Source of the DNA: Acetatifactor muris
GTDB lineage: Bacteria > Bacillota > Clostridia > Lachnospirales > Lachnospiraceae
NCBI GenBank assembly: GCA_023664365.1
Contig: JAMPFR010000007.1
Coordinates: 1-64,000, forward strand
Direction: 5' to 3'
Length of the DNA stretch: 64,000 nt
Part shown: piece after piece, positions 9,673 to 16,699 of the stretch
Layout: every line of letters begins with the position of its first letter
Position numbering within the stretch: the first letter of the stretch is position 1
Program-made: the position numbers and the translations under genes
The notes under the pieces: model-generated
The model's input: only the letters and a program-made list of their open reading frames with translations
Told to the model about the DNA's origin: nothing
Databases searched by the model: none

Positions 9673-11439
9673 TCAGAAATTCCGTATCATCTCTTCGATC
9701 TCGCTCTCCTCAAGGCAGACGCACTGCCTGTCCCGTATGGCGTAAACTCTGCTGCACATACTTAAGACCGTGGGACGATGGGTCGTCAGAATGCAGGTAC
9801 GGGGATAGGAATCCTTCAGGATATTCTGCAGAACTTTTCGCTCTGTAGCCACATCCAGCGCCGAAGTCGCCTCATCCATCAGCAGAATGGGAGATTTCCG
9901 GATCAGCGATCTGGCTATGGACAACCGCTGGGCCTGGCCTTCCGAAAAGCCGCCGCCCCGCTCGCCTACTTTTGCGTTGATTCCGTCACCCAGCCTGCTC
10001 ACAAAGTCCCAGGCACAGGCCATCTTCAGGGCTTCCTCAATCTCCTCATCCGTGGCGTCCGGCTTCACGTTCCGCATGTTTTCCGCAATGGTACCTGAAA
10101 ACATGGTATTCCCCTGGGGCACATAAGAAAACAGCTTTCTGGTGGAGGGGCTCATCTCCATCCTGTCCTCTCCCGAAAAAATGCAAATGCTTCCCTCCTT
10201 CGGAGAAATCAGAGAAAGCAGCAGCCGCAGCATGGTTGTCTTCCCTTCCCCGGAAGGCCCCACCAGTGCAATAATCTCATGAGGATGGGCCTCAATGGAT
10301 GCGCCTGCAAAAACAGGATCGCCGCCGCGATAGGCATAGTCCACGTCCGTCAGCTGAAGGGACACCCCCTCCGCCCTGTGCCGTTCGCCAAACGCTGCCG
10401 CCTCCTCATCATGGCTGAAATCCTCCCGGGGCATTTCCACAATATCCATGAGCCGTCCTGCAGAGGTAGTCAGGCTGATGACGGAAGGCACCAGAGAAGT
10501 CAGATTATGCAGCGTTCCCGTCAGCGTTCCGGACAGGCTTAAGAATAATGTCATCGTACCATAGTCAATGGCGCCGCTCCACACCCGGTAAATGCCCCAG
10601 CCGTATGCCCCGTAGGAAACCAGCATGGATACCACAGACAACAGCAGCGACGTTCCCATGGACATCCGCTGGAACTCCAGCCGCATACTGATATAATCGG
10701 CCTGAAGACGCTTCAGCCTGCCTGTATAGAAGGGAATCAGATCAAAAGCTTTAATGGTCTGAATATTGGAAAATGTCTCCTGGTTAAAGCCGGACATCTT
10801 TGCCCCCATGGCGGCGCTGCGCTTGTTATTGTTCACCATGCGCCGCATAAGCGTCCTGGAAAGCAGCAGGCTCACCGGCATGCCTAAGAATGCAAAAACG
10901 GCGAAGGACACATCATTGGCAACCACCACCACAAAGGCGCTGATAAAGCGGAACAGGTAGATAATCAGGTTCGGGACAAAGTTTAAAACACCGTTGGAAA
11001 TATTGGAGGCGTCGCTGCTCCAGCGGGTCAGCAGATCCCCGGTGTGGTACTGGGTCAGAGACTCCCAGTCCGTCACCAGTATCTTGGAAAAAATGTCGGA
11101 CTTAATTTCCGAATCCACCCGCATACCAATCCAGGAAGAGGCATAATTGGCAATCTGGTTTACAATCGTGCTGCCTATCCCCAAGCCTATCATGGCCGCA
11201 AAGGTCTTCACCACTGCTCCCGCCTGAAAACCCGTGATGATATTTACCAAATCTCTGGAGACAAAGCTGGACAGCAGCGACACCACCGTCCCCACCAGCC
11301 CCAACAGGGTATAAAAAATCATGGCAAGCCAATAGTGGCGGGCATATTCATAGATCCACCGGGTCTGCCGCAGCATCTCCTGAATGCGTCCGGCCTTGAT
11401 TCTTCCCATATAAAATTTTACCCGTTCCCGAACGCTCAT
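9673..11439 (-). CDS. ABC exporter, fused permease and ATPase
   Basis: The 588-residue half transporter has six membrane spans in the first 330 residues and a C-terminal ATPase: Walker A VGPSGEGKTT (about 394-403), signature FSEGQAQRLS (near 500) and Walker B ILLMDEATSALD (near 522). The signature is slightly divergent (SEGQ in place of SGGQ). No N-terminal C39 peptidase domain is present, so it cannot itself cleave double-glycine leaders. It lies directly downstream of three small leader-bearing genes, separated by a hairpin, and upstream of an S26-type peptidase. Export of those products is the natural guess. Multidrug or lipid export is the alternative. Confidence 0.85.
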   Translation of the reverse strand: MSVRERVKFYMGRIKAGRIQEMLRQTRWIYEYARHYWLAMIFYTLLGLVGTVVSLLSSFVSRDLVNIITGFQAGAVVKTFAAMIGLGIGSTIVNQIANYASSWIGMRVDSEIKSDIFSKILVTDWESLTQYHTGDLLTRWSSDASNISNGVLNFVPNLIIYLFRFISAFVVVVANDVSFAVFAFLGMPVSLLLSRTLMRRMVNNNKRSAAMGAKMSGFNQETFSNIQTIKAFDLIPFYTGRLKRLQADYISMRLEFQRMSMGTSLLLSVVSMLVSYGAYGWGIYRVWSGAIDYGTMTLFLSLSGTLTGTLHNLTSLVPSVISLTTSAGRLMDIVEMPREDFSHDEEAAAFGERHRAEGVSLQLTDVDYAYRGGDPVFAGASIEAHPHEIIALVGPSGEGKTTMLRLLLSLISPKEGSICIFSGEDRMEMSPSTRKLFSYVPQGNTMFSGTIAENMRNVKPDATDEEIEEALKMACAWDFVSRLGDGINAKVGERGGGFSEGQAQRLSIARSLIRKSPILLMDEATSALDVATERKVLQNILKDSYPRTCILTTHRPTVLSMCSRVYAIRDRQCVCLEESEIEEMIRNF

Positions 11440-11455
11440 GCCGTACCCTCTCGAA

Positions 11456-11494
11456 AAAACAGCATTACCTCACATAAGGGGGTAATGCTGTTTT
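11456..11494 (-). terminator. Hairpin terminator/attenuator ahead of the ABC exporter gene
   Basis: A 14-bp perfect stem (AAAACAGCATTACC / GGTAATGCTGTTTT) with an 11-base loop is followed on the minus strand by a run of T. It lies between the last small leader gene (stop at 11526) and the exporter ATG at 11439. It could end most transcripts from the small genes while letting a fraction read into the exporter, which would give high precursor and low transporter expression. The stem is nearly symmetric, so it could also act on the other strand. Confidence 0.75.
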
Positions 11495-11525
11495 AAAGTT
11501 TTTCAAATGTCGGTTCAATGTGCAA

Positions 11526-11963
11526 TCAGTCAAATCCGCCCTGAACATTTACAGCATGAGTACAGGTTATGGTTGCACTCTCACAGGTAATTAACTTGGT
11601 TGTAGCTTCATCAGCAGCTTTTACCCACACCTTATATGTCATGTTGTCACCGGAATTATATGCGTTTGCATGTAATTGACGGGTAACAGTAACCTGCGTT
11701 CCGCTGAACGTACACGGAAATTCCGAATATGCATCCGTCACTGATGTGCTAAAAGTCAATGAGACTTTCGTTTGTGATGAAATATGTACCACATCCGTGG
11801 AATGCTTACAACTGATTTCAAAAACATGATGACTGCCGTTCCAATCTTGGACAGATTTTGCCTCCACGGTCCAACAGTCAGTACTCGTTTCTCCACTGGC
11901 CGTATATACGCCTTCTGCAACATCCTCATTTGCCAACACTACCGGCTTCTCATAATCTGTCAT
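11526..11963 (-). CDS. Leader-bearing small protein 1 of 3 (predicted exported beta-sandwich)
   Basis: The 145-residue protein starts MTDYEKPVVLANEDVAEGVY followed by TASGETSTDCW. The first 23 residues are nearly identical in the next two genes. The rest (about 120 residues, rich in T, S and V) looks like an all-beta domain. Its SGTQVTVTRQLHANAYNSGD stretch resembles the pattern of family-2 carbohydrate-binding modules, but that is a visual impression. Three Cys lie in the last half and one directly after the leader. The leader is hydrophilic, so it is not a Sec signal peptide. Ribosome site GGAAGGGG. Nearby exporter and S26 peptidase suggest leader-directed processing. Confidence 0.75.
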   Translation of the reverse strand: MTDYEKPVVLANEDVAEGVYTASGETSTDCWTVEAKSVQDWNGSHHVFEISCKHSTDVVHISSQTKVSLTFSTSVTDAYSEFPCTFSGTQVTVTRQLHANAYNSGDNMTYKVWVKAADEATTKLITCESATITCTHAVNVQGGFD

Positions 11964-12000
11964 CTTTATCCCCTTCCTTCTCTATGCGCTACCAATATTT

Positions 12001-12426
12001 TTACCATGTATGCTGTCCGCAGTCATGGTTGCAGATTAATTGTGCACCCGAAACAGAAAGCCCGGCATCAGATTCCACAATAACATCTCCCAAGCCGATA
12101 TTATCATAAGCATTATTATGATAAGCATAATCGATGGAAATACTTGAGGTTCCATCCCCTCCTGCCAAAGCTCCGTTAGAGCCTTTGTAGGTTACTGCCT
12201 GGTTAAAATAAAGCACAAGCGTCTGCTTTCCGCTGTGATGATTATCTCCTGCCGCATGTACCGCATTTACCTGAATCCGAAAATCTCCTCTTCCGGTTTC
12301 AGGAGTCTGATGAATATACGCCGTAACCGAATAGCAATCTGCTCCCACTCCTGCACCGCTTGCCGCATATACCCCTTCCGCGACATCTTCATTTGCCAGT
12401 ATTACAGGCTTTTCATAGTTCAACAT
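12001..12426 (-). CDS. Leader-bearing small protein 2 of 3 (predicted exported beta-sandwich)
   Basis: The 141-residue paralogue begins MLN-YEKPVILANEDVAEGVY-AASGAGVGADC. The tail is predicted beta-rich and is loosely alignable with protein 1. Shared features are a Cys just after the leader, an alternating polar/hydrophobic core, the NNAYDNIGLGD segment in place of NAYNSGD, and a C-terminal C-N-H motif in place of C-T-H. Ribosome site GGGAGAGGG, seven bases ahead of the ATG. It lies 37 bp upstream of protein 1 on the same strand. Function unknown; a displayed adhesin-like or carbohydrate-binding module is one possibility. Confidence 0.75.
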   Translation of the reverse strand: MLNYEKPVILANEDVAEGVYAASGAGVGADCYSVTAYIHQTPETGRGDFRIQVNAVHAAGDNHHSGKQTLVLYFNQAVTYKGSNGALAGGDGTSSISIDYAYHNNAYDNIGLGDVIVESDAGLSVSGAQLICNHDCGQHTW

Positions 12427-12498
12427 TTTAACCCTCTCCCTTCTTCCCTTACCATTCTCTTCAGGATTTTAAACACAACGCATAAAATCTCCAAACCA

Positions 12499-12849
12499 TT
12501 ACATATTCCAATCGGTTACAGGATCCTCCGGCTTATAACCCTTTTTCTCCCATGAAGGCTTTCTGTTGCCATTGTCAACATCATAAGAAGCCGCTTCACC
12601 CGAATCAATATAATGGGTTAATAAACCGCAGCCGTTATCCGTGTTTGCAGGACATCCAAGACATGCAAACTGCTGCTTATAACCGCGGGTTGTTCCGCCC
12701 CAATTAGAATAATCCGGTGCCTGCCAAACACCCATCATATATTGACTGTCACATTTAAGTCCGTTACCTGAAGTATCTCCGCTCGCCGCATATACCCCTT
12801 CTGCCACGTCCTCATTCGCCAGTATTACCGGCTTTTCATAATTTATCAC
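12499..12849 (-). CDS. Leader-bearing small protein 3 of 3 (Cys-rich tail)
   Basis: The 116-residue protein uses a GTG start, supported by GGAGGGG six bases upstream. It begins with the same leader (MIN-YEKPVILANEDVAEGVY-AASG). Its tail differs from the other two: aromatic and glycine rich, with a cluster of four Cys (LKC, ACLGC, NGCG) and a charged end (WEKKGYKPEDPVTDW). Conserved leader with unrelated tails is the arrangement expected of precursors that share one processing or export machine. It is the first gene of the presumed transcript. Confidence 0.75.
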   Translation of the reverse strand: MINYEKPVILANEDVAEGVYAASGDTSGNGLKCDSQYMMGVWQAPDYSNWGGTTRGYKQQFACLGCPANTDNGCGLLTHYIDSGEAASYDVDNGNRKPSWEKKGYKPEDPVTDWNM

Positions 12850-12967
12850 CTTTACCCCTCCTTTCTCTTTTCTGCTGTTTCACCAACAAACAATTTTCTG
12901 TTTTCTTCCCGCCGAAACCTATAATGTTAGAAATATATTAACATATTGTAACAAAAAAAACAAGTAG
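12850..12967 (-). other. AT-rich upstream region of the leader-gene cluster
   Basis: About 118 bp of AT-rich sequence lies ahead of the first leader gene. It contains the inverted repeat TGTTA-N9-TAACA (about 12924-12942) and several TATA-like hexamers, but I cannot place one confident -35/-10 pair. It probably holds the cluster promoter and perhaps an operator. Confidence 0.4.
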
Positions 12968-13030
12968 CTTTCCTGAAATTGGTAAAGATTCTGCTGCCTT
13001 CTATCCGACGAAATATATAGGAAGCCCATT
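12968..13030 (+). repeat. Left copy of a 63-bp direct repeat flanking hicA-hicB
   Basis: The copy starts ctttcctgaaattggta and aligns without gaps over 63 bp to 13799-13861, with roughly 80% identity by eye. The two copies are in direct orientation and bracket the hicB/hicA genes. No transposase is seen. Confidence 0.75.
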
Positions 13031-13064
13031 TTTAATGCGGGCAGTTTGAGTTATTATTTTCCTC

Positions 13065-13403
13065 TTAAACCTCTCCAACCATATTTCCAATAGCTTCTTC
13101 GACGGCAGCATTTAAACTTTTCCCATGCTCAATCGCATACACCGCAATGTTCCGATGCAGCTCCGGACTAATTCTAACATTAAAGGTTCCCTTATAAGGC
13201 TGCTCCGGCTGTACATTCCGCTCTCTGCAATCTTCCATGTATTCATCAATTACATTCTGAAAATCCTGCTCTAATTCTTTTACAGAACCTCCCTCATAAG
13301 ATAATAATGATCTTATTCCAACAACTTTCCCAAAAAGGCAATTATCTTCTTTTGAATATTCCACTGTTCCATTATAGTTTCGATATGATAAAAGATTACT
13401 CAT
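13065..13403 (-). CDS. hicB: HicB-family antitoxin
   Basis: The 112-residue protein has the HicB layout: a degenerate RNase H-like N-terminal half (YSKEDNCLFGKVVGIRSLLSYEG, then an acidic helix DFQNVIDEYMEDC) and a ribbon-helix-helix C-terminus (GTFNVRISPELHRNIAVYAIEHGKSLN). The antitoxin sequesters HicA and binds the operon operator through the RHH domain. Its ATG overlaps the hicA stop by four bases. Toxin first, antitoxin second is the usual hicAB order. The region is clearly more AT-rich than its surroundings. Confidence 0.92.
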   Translation of the reverse strand: MSNLLSYRNYNGTVEYSKEDNCLFGKVVGIRSLLSYEGGSVKELEQDFQNVIDEYMEDCRERNVQPEQPYKGTFNVRISPELHRNIAVYAIEHGKSLNAAVEEAIGNMVGEV

Positions 13404-13651
13404 ACTAATCCATCCTTTCTTAATTTTTCTATAACCTGATCCAGAATATACCGTTTTAATATTCCACTTGGATGTGGCCTATGAAAATTTATGACATCAT
13501 AACCGCCATCCATTATAAATTTTACACCTGAACCTGTTCCACCCTCTTTCAATTTATATCCAAAATATGATAGCAACGATTCCATCTCATCAAATGTAAA
13601 ATCTTTTGGTTTCTTCAATAATCTATCTATCAATTTATCTTTCTGACTCAT
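13400..13651 (-). CDS. hicA: HicA-family mRNA interferase toxin
   Basis: This protein of about 83 residues has the dsRBD-like HicA fold: SQKDKLIDRLLKKPKDFTFDE, YKLKEGGTGSG, and the catalytic-His segment INFHRPHPSGILK. HicA toxins cleave mRNA independently of ribosomes and are neutralised by HicB. I placed the start at the ATG at 13651 because AAGGAG lies eight bases ahead; an in-frame TTG two codons upstream is too close. Promoter and palindromic operator are visible just upstream. Confidence 0.92.
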   Translation of the reverse strand: MSQKDKLIDRLLKKPKDFTFDEMESLLSYFGYKLKEGGTGSGVKFIMDGGYDVINFHRPHPSGILKRYILDQVIEKLRKDGLV

Positions 13652-13672
13652 AAGCAATTCTCCTTTATATAT

Positions 13673-13701
13673 AATATATCACTTCTTCGGAATGTATGCA
13701 A
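13673..13701 (-). promoter_or_regulatory. hicAB promoter
   Basis: On the minus strand TTGCAT (13701-13696) and TATATT (13678-13673) are spaced by 17 bases, about 22 bp ahead of the hicA start. The -35 box lies inside the palindrome at 13698-13715, which fits autoregulation by HicB. Confidence 0.65.
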
Positions 13702-13715
13702 CTATTCTTAGTTGC
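13698..13715. promoter_or_regulatory. Palindromic operator of hicAB
   Basis: The perfect inverted repeat GCAACTA-ttct-TAGTTGC overlaps the -35 box of the hicAB promoter. It is a plausible binding site for the ribbon-helix-helix domain of HicB. Confidence 0.6.
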
Positions 13716-13798
13716 TGATTTATATCAAGCAATTATTTTTCTGCATTCTTTGCCGTTATCCTGATGTTTGTCAGTCACGGGAATTCCTTTCGTACAGT

Positions 13799-13861
13799 CT
13801 TTCCTGAAATTGGTATAGATTCTGCTGTCTCCCATCCGTTGAATCATATATGGAACTCATT
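13799..13861 (+). repeat. Right copy of the 63-bp direct repeat
   Basis: This is the second copy of the repeat at 12968-13030. Its last bases run into the -35 box of the toxI promoter (13860-13865), whereas the left copy lacks that promoter. The pair may mark recombination ends or an old duplication of a toxIN upstream region. Confidence 0.75.
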
Positions 13862-13888
13862 GACATATTTTCCTGCTTTGTGTATAAT
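13860..13888 (+). promoter_or_regulatory. toxI promoter
   Basis: A consensus sigma-A promoter is present: TTGACA (13860-13865), a 17-base spacer and TATAAT (13883-13888). It lies about 30 bp ahead of the antitoxin repeats. Strong constitutive transcription of the RNA antitoxin is what type III systems need. Confidence 0.85.
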
Positions 13889-13918
13889 AATATTTATGAG
13901 TAGCGATACTCAAAAAAA

Positions 13919-14025
13919 GCGGTGTACCCTACCAATTAAGTGGGAGTTAAAAAAGCGGTGTACCCTGCCAACAAATGGGAGTTAAAAAAGCGGTGTACCC
14001 TACCAATTAAGTGGGAGTTAAAAAA
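13919..14025 (+). ncRNA. toxI: ToxI-type RNA antitoxin, three tandem repeats
   Basis: Three tandem units of 36, 35 and 36 nt start at 13919, 13955 and 13990. Each opens gcggtgtaccct and closes tgggagttaaaaaa; units 1 and 3 are identical and unit 2 differs in the middle (gccaacaaa for accaattaagt). In type III systems the toxin cuts the precursor into single repeats that fold as pseudoknots and hold the toxin in a closed ring. Unit length, copy number, upstream promoter, trailing hairpin and the following ToxN gene all match the toxIN/abiQ layout. Confidence 0.9.
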
Positions 14026-14027
14026 GA

Positions 14028-14057
14028 GAAGGGCTGAGCCACAAAGTTCAGCCCTTC
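14028..14057 (+). terminator. Hairpin between toxI and toxN
   Basis: The stem GAAGGGCTGA / TCAGCCCTTC (10 bp, 10-base loop) lies directly after the last antitoxin repeat and before the toxN ribosome site. In known toxIN loci such a hairpin is a leaky terminator that sets the antitoxin:toxin transcript ratio. The T run after it is weak. Confidence 0.8.
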
Positions 14058-14075
14058 ACCTTTGGAGAGAATACT

Positions 14076-14591
14076 ATGAATTTTGCTTTTTACACAGTCG
14101 ATACAACCTACTGTGATTTTTTAAGAAAGACGGATCTCCGTGTACCCTATACGATGGACCAAAAATCTATTCGTCCGTTTGTGGGTATTGTCTTTTCCGT
14201 AAATAGCTTTCACTATTATGCACCGCTTACATCTCCTAAGCACAAACATTTGCATATGAAAAATCAACTTGACTTTCTGAAAATCAAAGACGGCGAATGG
14301 GGCGCAATCAATTTCAACAACATGATACCCGTGCCGCCGGCATGCTTGACAAAGGTAGAATTCCGAATTCTGGAAACCGATACAAAACCCGATATTGATT
14401 ACAAGAACCTGCTCTCCAATCAGCTTTCATGGTGTAACACCCACAAAGACACCATACTGAAACAGGCTGAAAAACTGTACAGCATGATTATACACAGAAA
14501 AGCTTGGAATACCTTGGCGGAACGTTGCTGCGATTTTACTCTTTGCGAACAACAATGTCTACTCTATGAAGAGGGCTTCAGCAAAACTTAA
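14076..14591 (+). CDS. toxN: Type III toxin-antitoxin endoribonuclease, ToxN/AbiQ family
   Basis: The 171-residue protein matches the ToxN/AbiQ family in length and motifs: an FAFYTVDTTYCDFLR N-terminus, RPFVGIVFSVNSFHYYAPLTSPK (residues about 32-54), GAINFNNMIPVP (about 80-91), and a helical C-terminus with repeated Cys. ToxN enzymes are metal-independent RNases of the Kid/MazF-like fold that cut mRNA at adenine-rich sites. They are freed during phage infection, causing abortive infection. The start follows TTTGGAGAG by six bases. It is one of the few plus-strand genes, and its AT-rich composition points to transfer. Confidence 0.93.
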   Translation: MNFAFYTVDTTYCDFLRKTDLRVPYTMDQKSIRPFVGIVFSVNSFHYYAPLTSPKHKHLHMKNQLDFLKIKDGEWGAINFNNMIPVPPACLTKVEFRILETDTKPDIDYKNLLSNQLSWCNTHKDTILKQAEKLYSMIIHRKAWNTLAERCCDFTLCEQQCLLYEEGFSKT

Positions 14592-14704
14592 TTATGTTTA
14601 ATCAAACTGCTGTTGGAATTTCACCGGCTCCGCAATGCTCAACAATTTCTTCCAAAAAATGTATCGTTGAAAACCATCTGTTATCATTTTCCATTCAGAT
14701 ATTT

Positions 14705-15256
14705 TTATTCTCCAACAAAGAAATCCGAAACCGTAATGCTCAGCCCGCTGTATATGCCGACTGTTATTTCCTGACAAAAGGGTATAATCGCAGGCGCTGC
14801 ATCCTCCTCATAGCGATATACTGTGGTAACTTCCTTCATAGGGTCAACAATCCAATACTCCCTGACGCCGGAATCCGAATAAAGCGCGTTTTTCGTGGAA
14901 TAATCCATCTTACGGCTGGAAGGCGACACTACTTCAATGATAAAATCAGGTGCTCCCTTACAGCCACGTTCCGTAATCTTGCTCTTATCACAGATAATGG
15001 AAATATCCGGCTCCACCCAGTTGGTTTCCTCCGCATCCAAATTGACGGCAAAGGGACCCGGAATCACTTCACAGTCTCCCCTGTTTGCCTTAATATAATC
15101 CCTTATGGATCCGGCTAATTCCATAATAAGCTTCTGATGTGTAAAATTGGGCGGCGCCATGTCATAGAATCTGCCGTTTATTAACTCAGCTCTCTTTCCC
15201 TCCGGCAGATTCCGGTAATCCTCTGCTGTATATATTTTTTTCTCAGGCAAATCCAT
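14705..15256 (-). CDS. Uma2-family (DUF820) endonuclease-like protein
   Basis: The product of about 183 residues shows the Uma2 PD-(D/E)XK pattern: YRNLPEGKRAELINGRFYDM near the start, VEPDISIICD, then PDFIIEVVSPSSRKMDY and REYWIVDP. These are restriction-endonuclease-fold proteins of unknown role, abundant in cyanobacteria and scattered in Clostridia. I prefer the ATG at 15256 (GGGAG ten bases ahead), although TTG/GTG starts three and two codons upstream are possible. It lies five or more bases from the hemerythrin-regulator gene on the same strand. Confidence 0.85.
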   Translation of the reverse strand: MDLPEKKIYTAEDYRNLPEGKRAELINGRFYDMAPPNFTHQKLIMELAGSIRDYIKANRGDCEVIPGPFAVNLDAEETNWVEPDISIICDKSKITERGCKGAPDFIIEVVSPSSRKMDYSTKNALYSDSGVREYWIVDPMKEVTTVYRYEEDAAPAIIPFCQEITVGIYSGLSITVSDFFVGE

Positions 15257-15270
15257 ACACACCAATCTCC

Positions 15271-16632
15271 CTACTGCACCTTACTCCTCTTTTCAAAGAA
15301 ATCGTCAATGCTCGCCTTGATCTCCTTCTCCGGCATGGTCTTTAACAGATACCCCTCCGGCTTCAGCGCGACCACCTTTTTAACACTCTCACGATCTCCT
15401 CTGCCGGTCAGGAAAAATACGGGGGTATCCGCCATATCTGTCTCCGAGCGAATCATCTCAAGGGCCTGCTTCCCGTCGCAGATGGGCATTTCATAATCCA
15501 ACAGCACCAGATCCGGCCGGTTCAGCGCTATCTTTTTGATTGCAGATATGCTGGAGCTGGCTTCTATCACTTCATAATCACCGGAAAGCAGCTTGCTCAT
15601 ACTGGCACGCAGGAAATCCGAATCGTCCACCACAAGGATCTTGCGCTTTTCTCTGGCCTGTTCTTCCTTTTCTCTGTCCAGATAGTTATGAATGATGCCC
15701 ATGGCGTGCTGTGCGTCGATGGCAGGGGAAAGCTTGCCGTTGACCGTACCTGAAGAGGTCGCATAGAATGCAAAATACCCTTTACCGGTGTCAAACAGCA
15801 GGCTGCACAGCTTCTCATCCCGCTCATAGGACTTCACAATCTGCTCATGGGTCAGCAGACTCTCCTTCTCCAATGTCAGCAGATCTATAGCCGGAAAGCT
15901 CTCCCTGACCTGCTCCAGAAACTGACGCGCCACATACCGGATCACATTAATCACCATATCGTCAACTCTCGGATATTCCACATTCAATATCTTGCCCACC
16001 ACGCTGAGCACAAAGCGCTCCTCCATAATGAGGGTCACTTCCCACTTGTTTTTCTGCCCTCCCCGGTAGCAGAAACGGCAGCAGATCATCTTGCCGAAAT
16101 TCTCCCCGGCATACTGCTCACTGATTAGCTTTGCATTAAAGCCCACTACCTCTCGGGTCAGCTGCATAATCACCGTCTCAAGCGCCTCTATCTCTTTTCC
16201 CGGCAGAAGCTTCACAGTCCTGCCGGCAGGACTTTTCGCGGCGATTCTCTGATCCTCCGTCTTGGTATGGGCGATCACCCAGCCGATGCAGACCCCCAGG
16301 AAATGCTTGACGGCCTCCTCCGAATACTGTGTCTCCTCCAGCTCCGCTTCCAGAGAGGGAAGAGTGTGGTATCGAAAATCATCATGCAGGCGCTTATGTA
16401 TCTCATATTCTTCATGCTGGATGGACTGCATATATTTTTCCTCATGTTCAAAATGCTCCACCGCATGATTTTTTAAGTATTTTACGCCCTCCCGGCACGC
16501 CCACTCGCTTTTCTCTTCACTCTCGATGATCCTGAGCAGCTTGTTCATGGTGGCAAAAAGCGTCTGATGCTCCCTGTCAATAAAATCCACATTGATTATA
16601 TAGCGGTCATCCCATTCAAGATGTCTCATCAC
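15271..16632 (-). CDS. Hemerythrin-CheX-like-response regulator fusion
   Basis: The 453-residue protein combines three parts. Residues 1-135 are a bacteriohemerythrin domain with the di-iron ligand pattern (REHQTL, HFEHEEKY, HKRLHDDF, HTKTEDQ). Residues about 150-310 form a domain loosely like CheX/CheC phosphatases. Residues about 325-450 are a receiver domain (ILVVDDSD, phospho-Asp in LVLLDYEMP, GYLLK). An oxygen- or redox-sensing di-iron domain feeding a receiver module is a likely design. No kinase gene is adjacent. The output is unknown because no DNA-binding domain follows the receiver. Confidence 0.8.
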   Translation of the reverse strand: MMRHLEWDDRYIINVDFIDREHQTLFATMNKLLRIIESEEKSEWACREGVKYLKNHAVEHFEHEEKYMQSIQHEEYEIHKRLHDDFRYHTLPSLEAELEETQYSEEAVKHFLGVCIGWVIAHTKTEDQRIAAKSPAGRTVKLLPGKEIEALETVIMQLTREVVGFNAKLISEQYAGENFGKMICCRFCYRGGQKNKWEVTLIMEERFVLSVVGKILNVEYPRVDDMVINVIRYVARQFLEQVRESFPAIDLLTLEKESLLTHEQIVKSYERDEKLCSLLFDTGKGYFAFYATSSGTVNGKLSPAIDAQHAMGIIHNYLDREKEEQAREKRKILVVDDSDFLRASMSKLLSGDYEVIEASSSISAIKKIALNRPDLVLLDYEMPICDGKQALEMIRSETDMADTPVFFLTGRGDRESVKKVVALKPEGYLLKTMPEKEIKASIDDFFEKRSKVQ

Positions 16633-16699
16633 CGTACCCCCTTACGAATACCGTTAAAATATATTTTACTATATTCTCCTGTTTTCGTCCAGAAAAAAA

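Noticed and set aside
13764-13985. A plus-strand 73-codon frame crossing the right direct repeat and the toxI repeats
   Set aside because: It reads through a promoter and RNA-antitoxin repeats, has no ribosome site, and its repeated KKRCTLP peptide is only the translation of the RNA repeat.
13919-14025. Tandem repeats considered as a CRISPR array
   Set aside because: The repeats are contiguous with no variable spacers and no cas genes; they precede a ToxN-family gene, which explains them.
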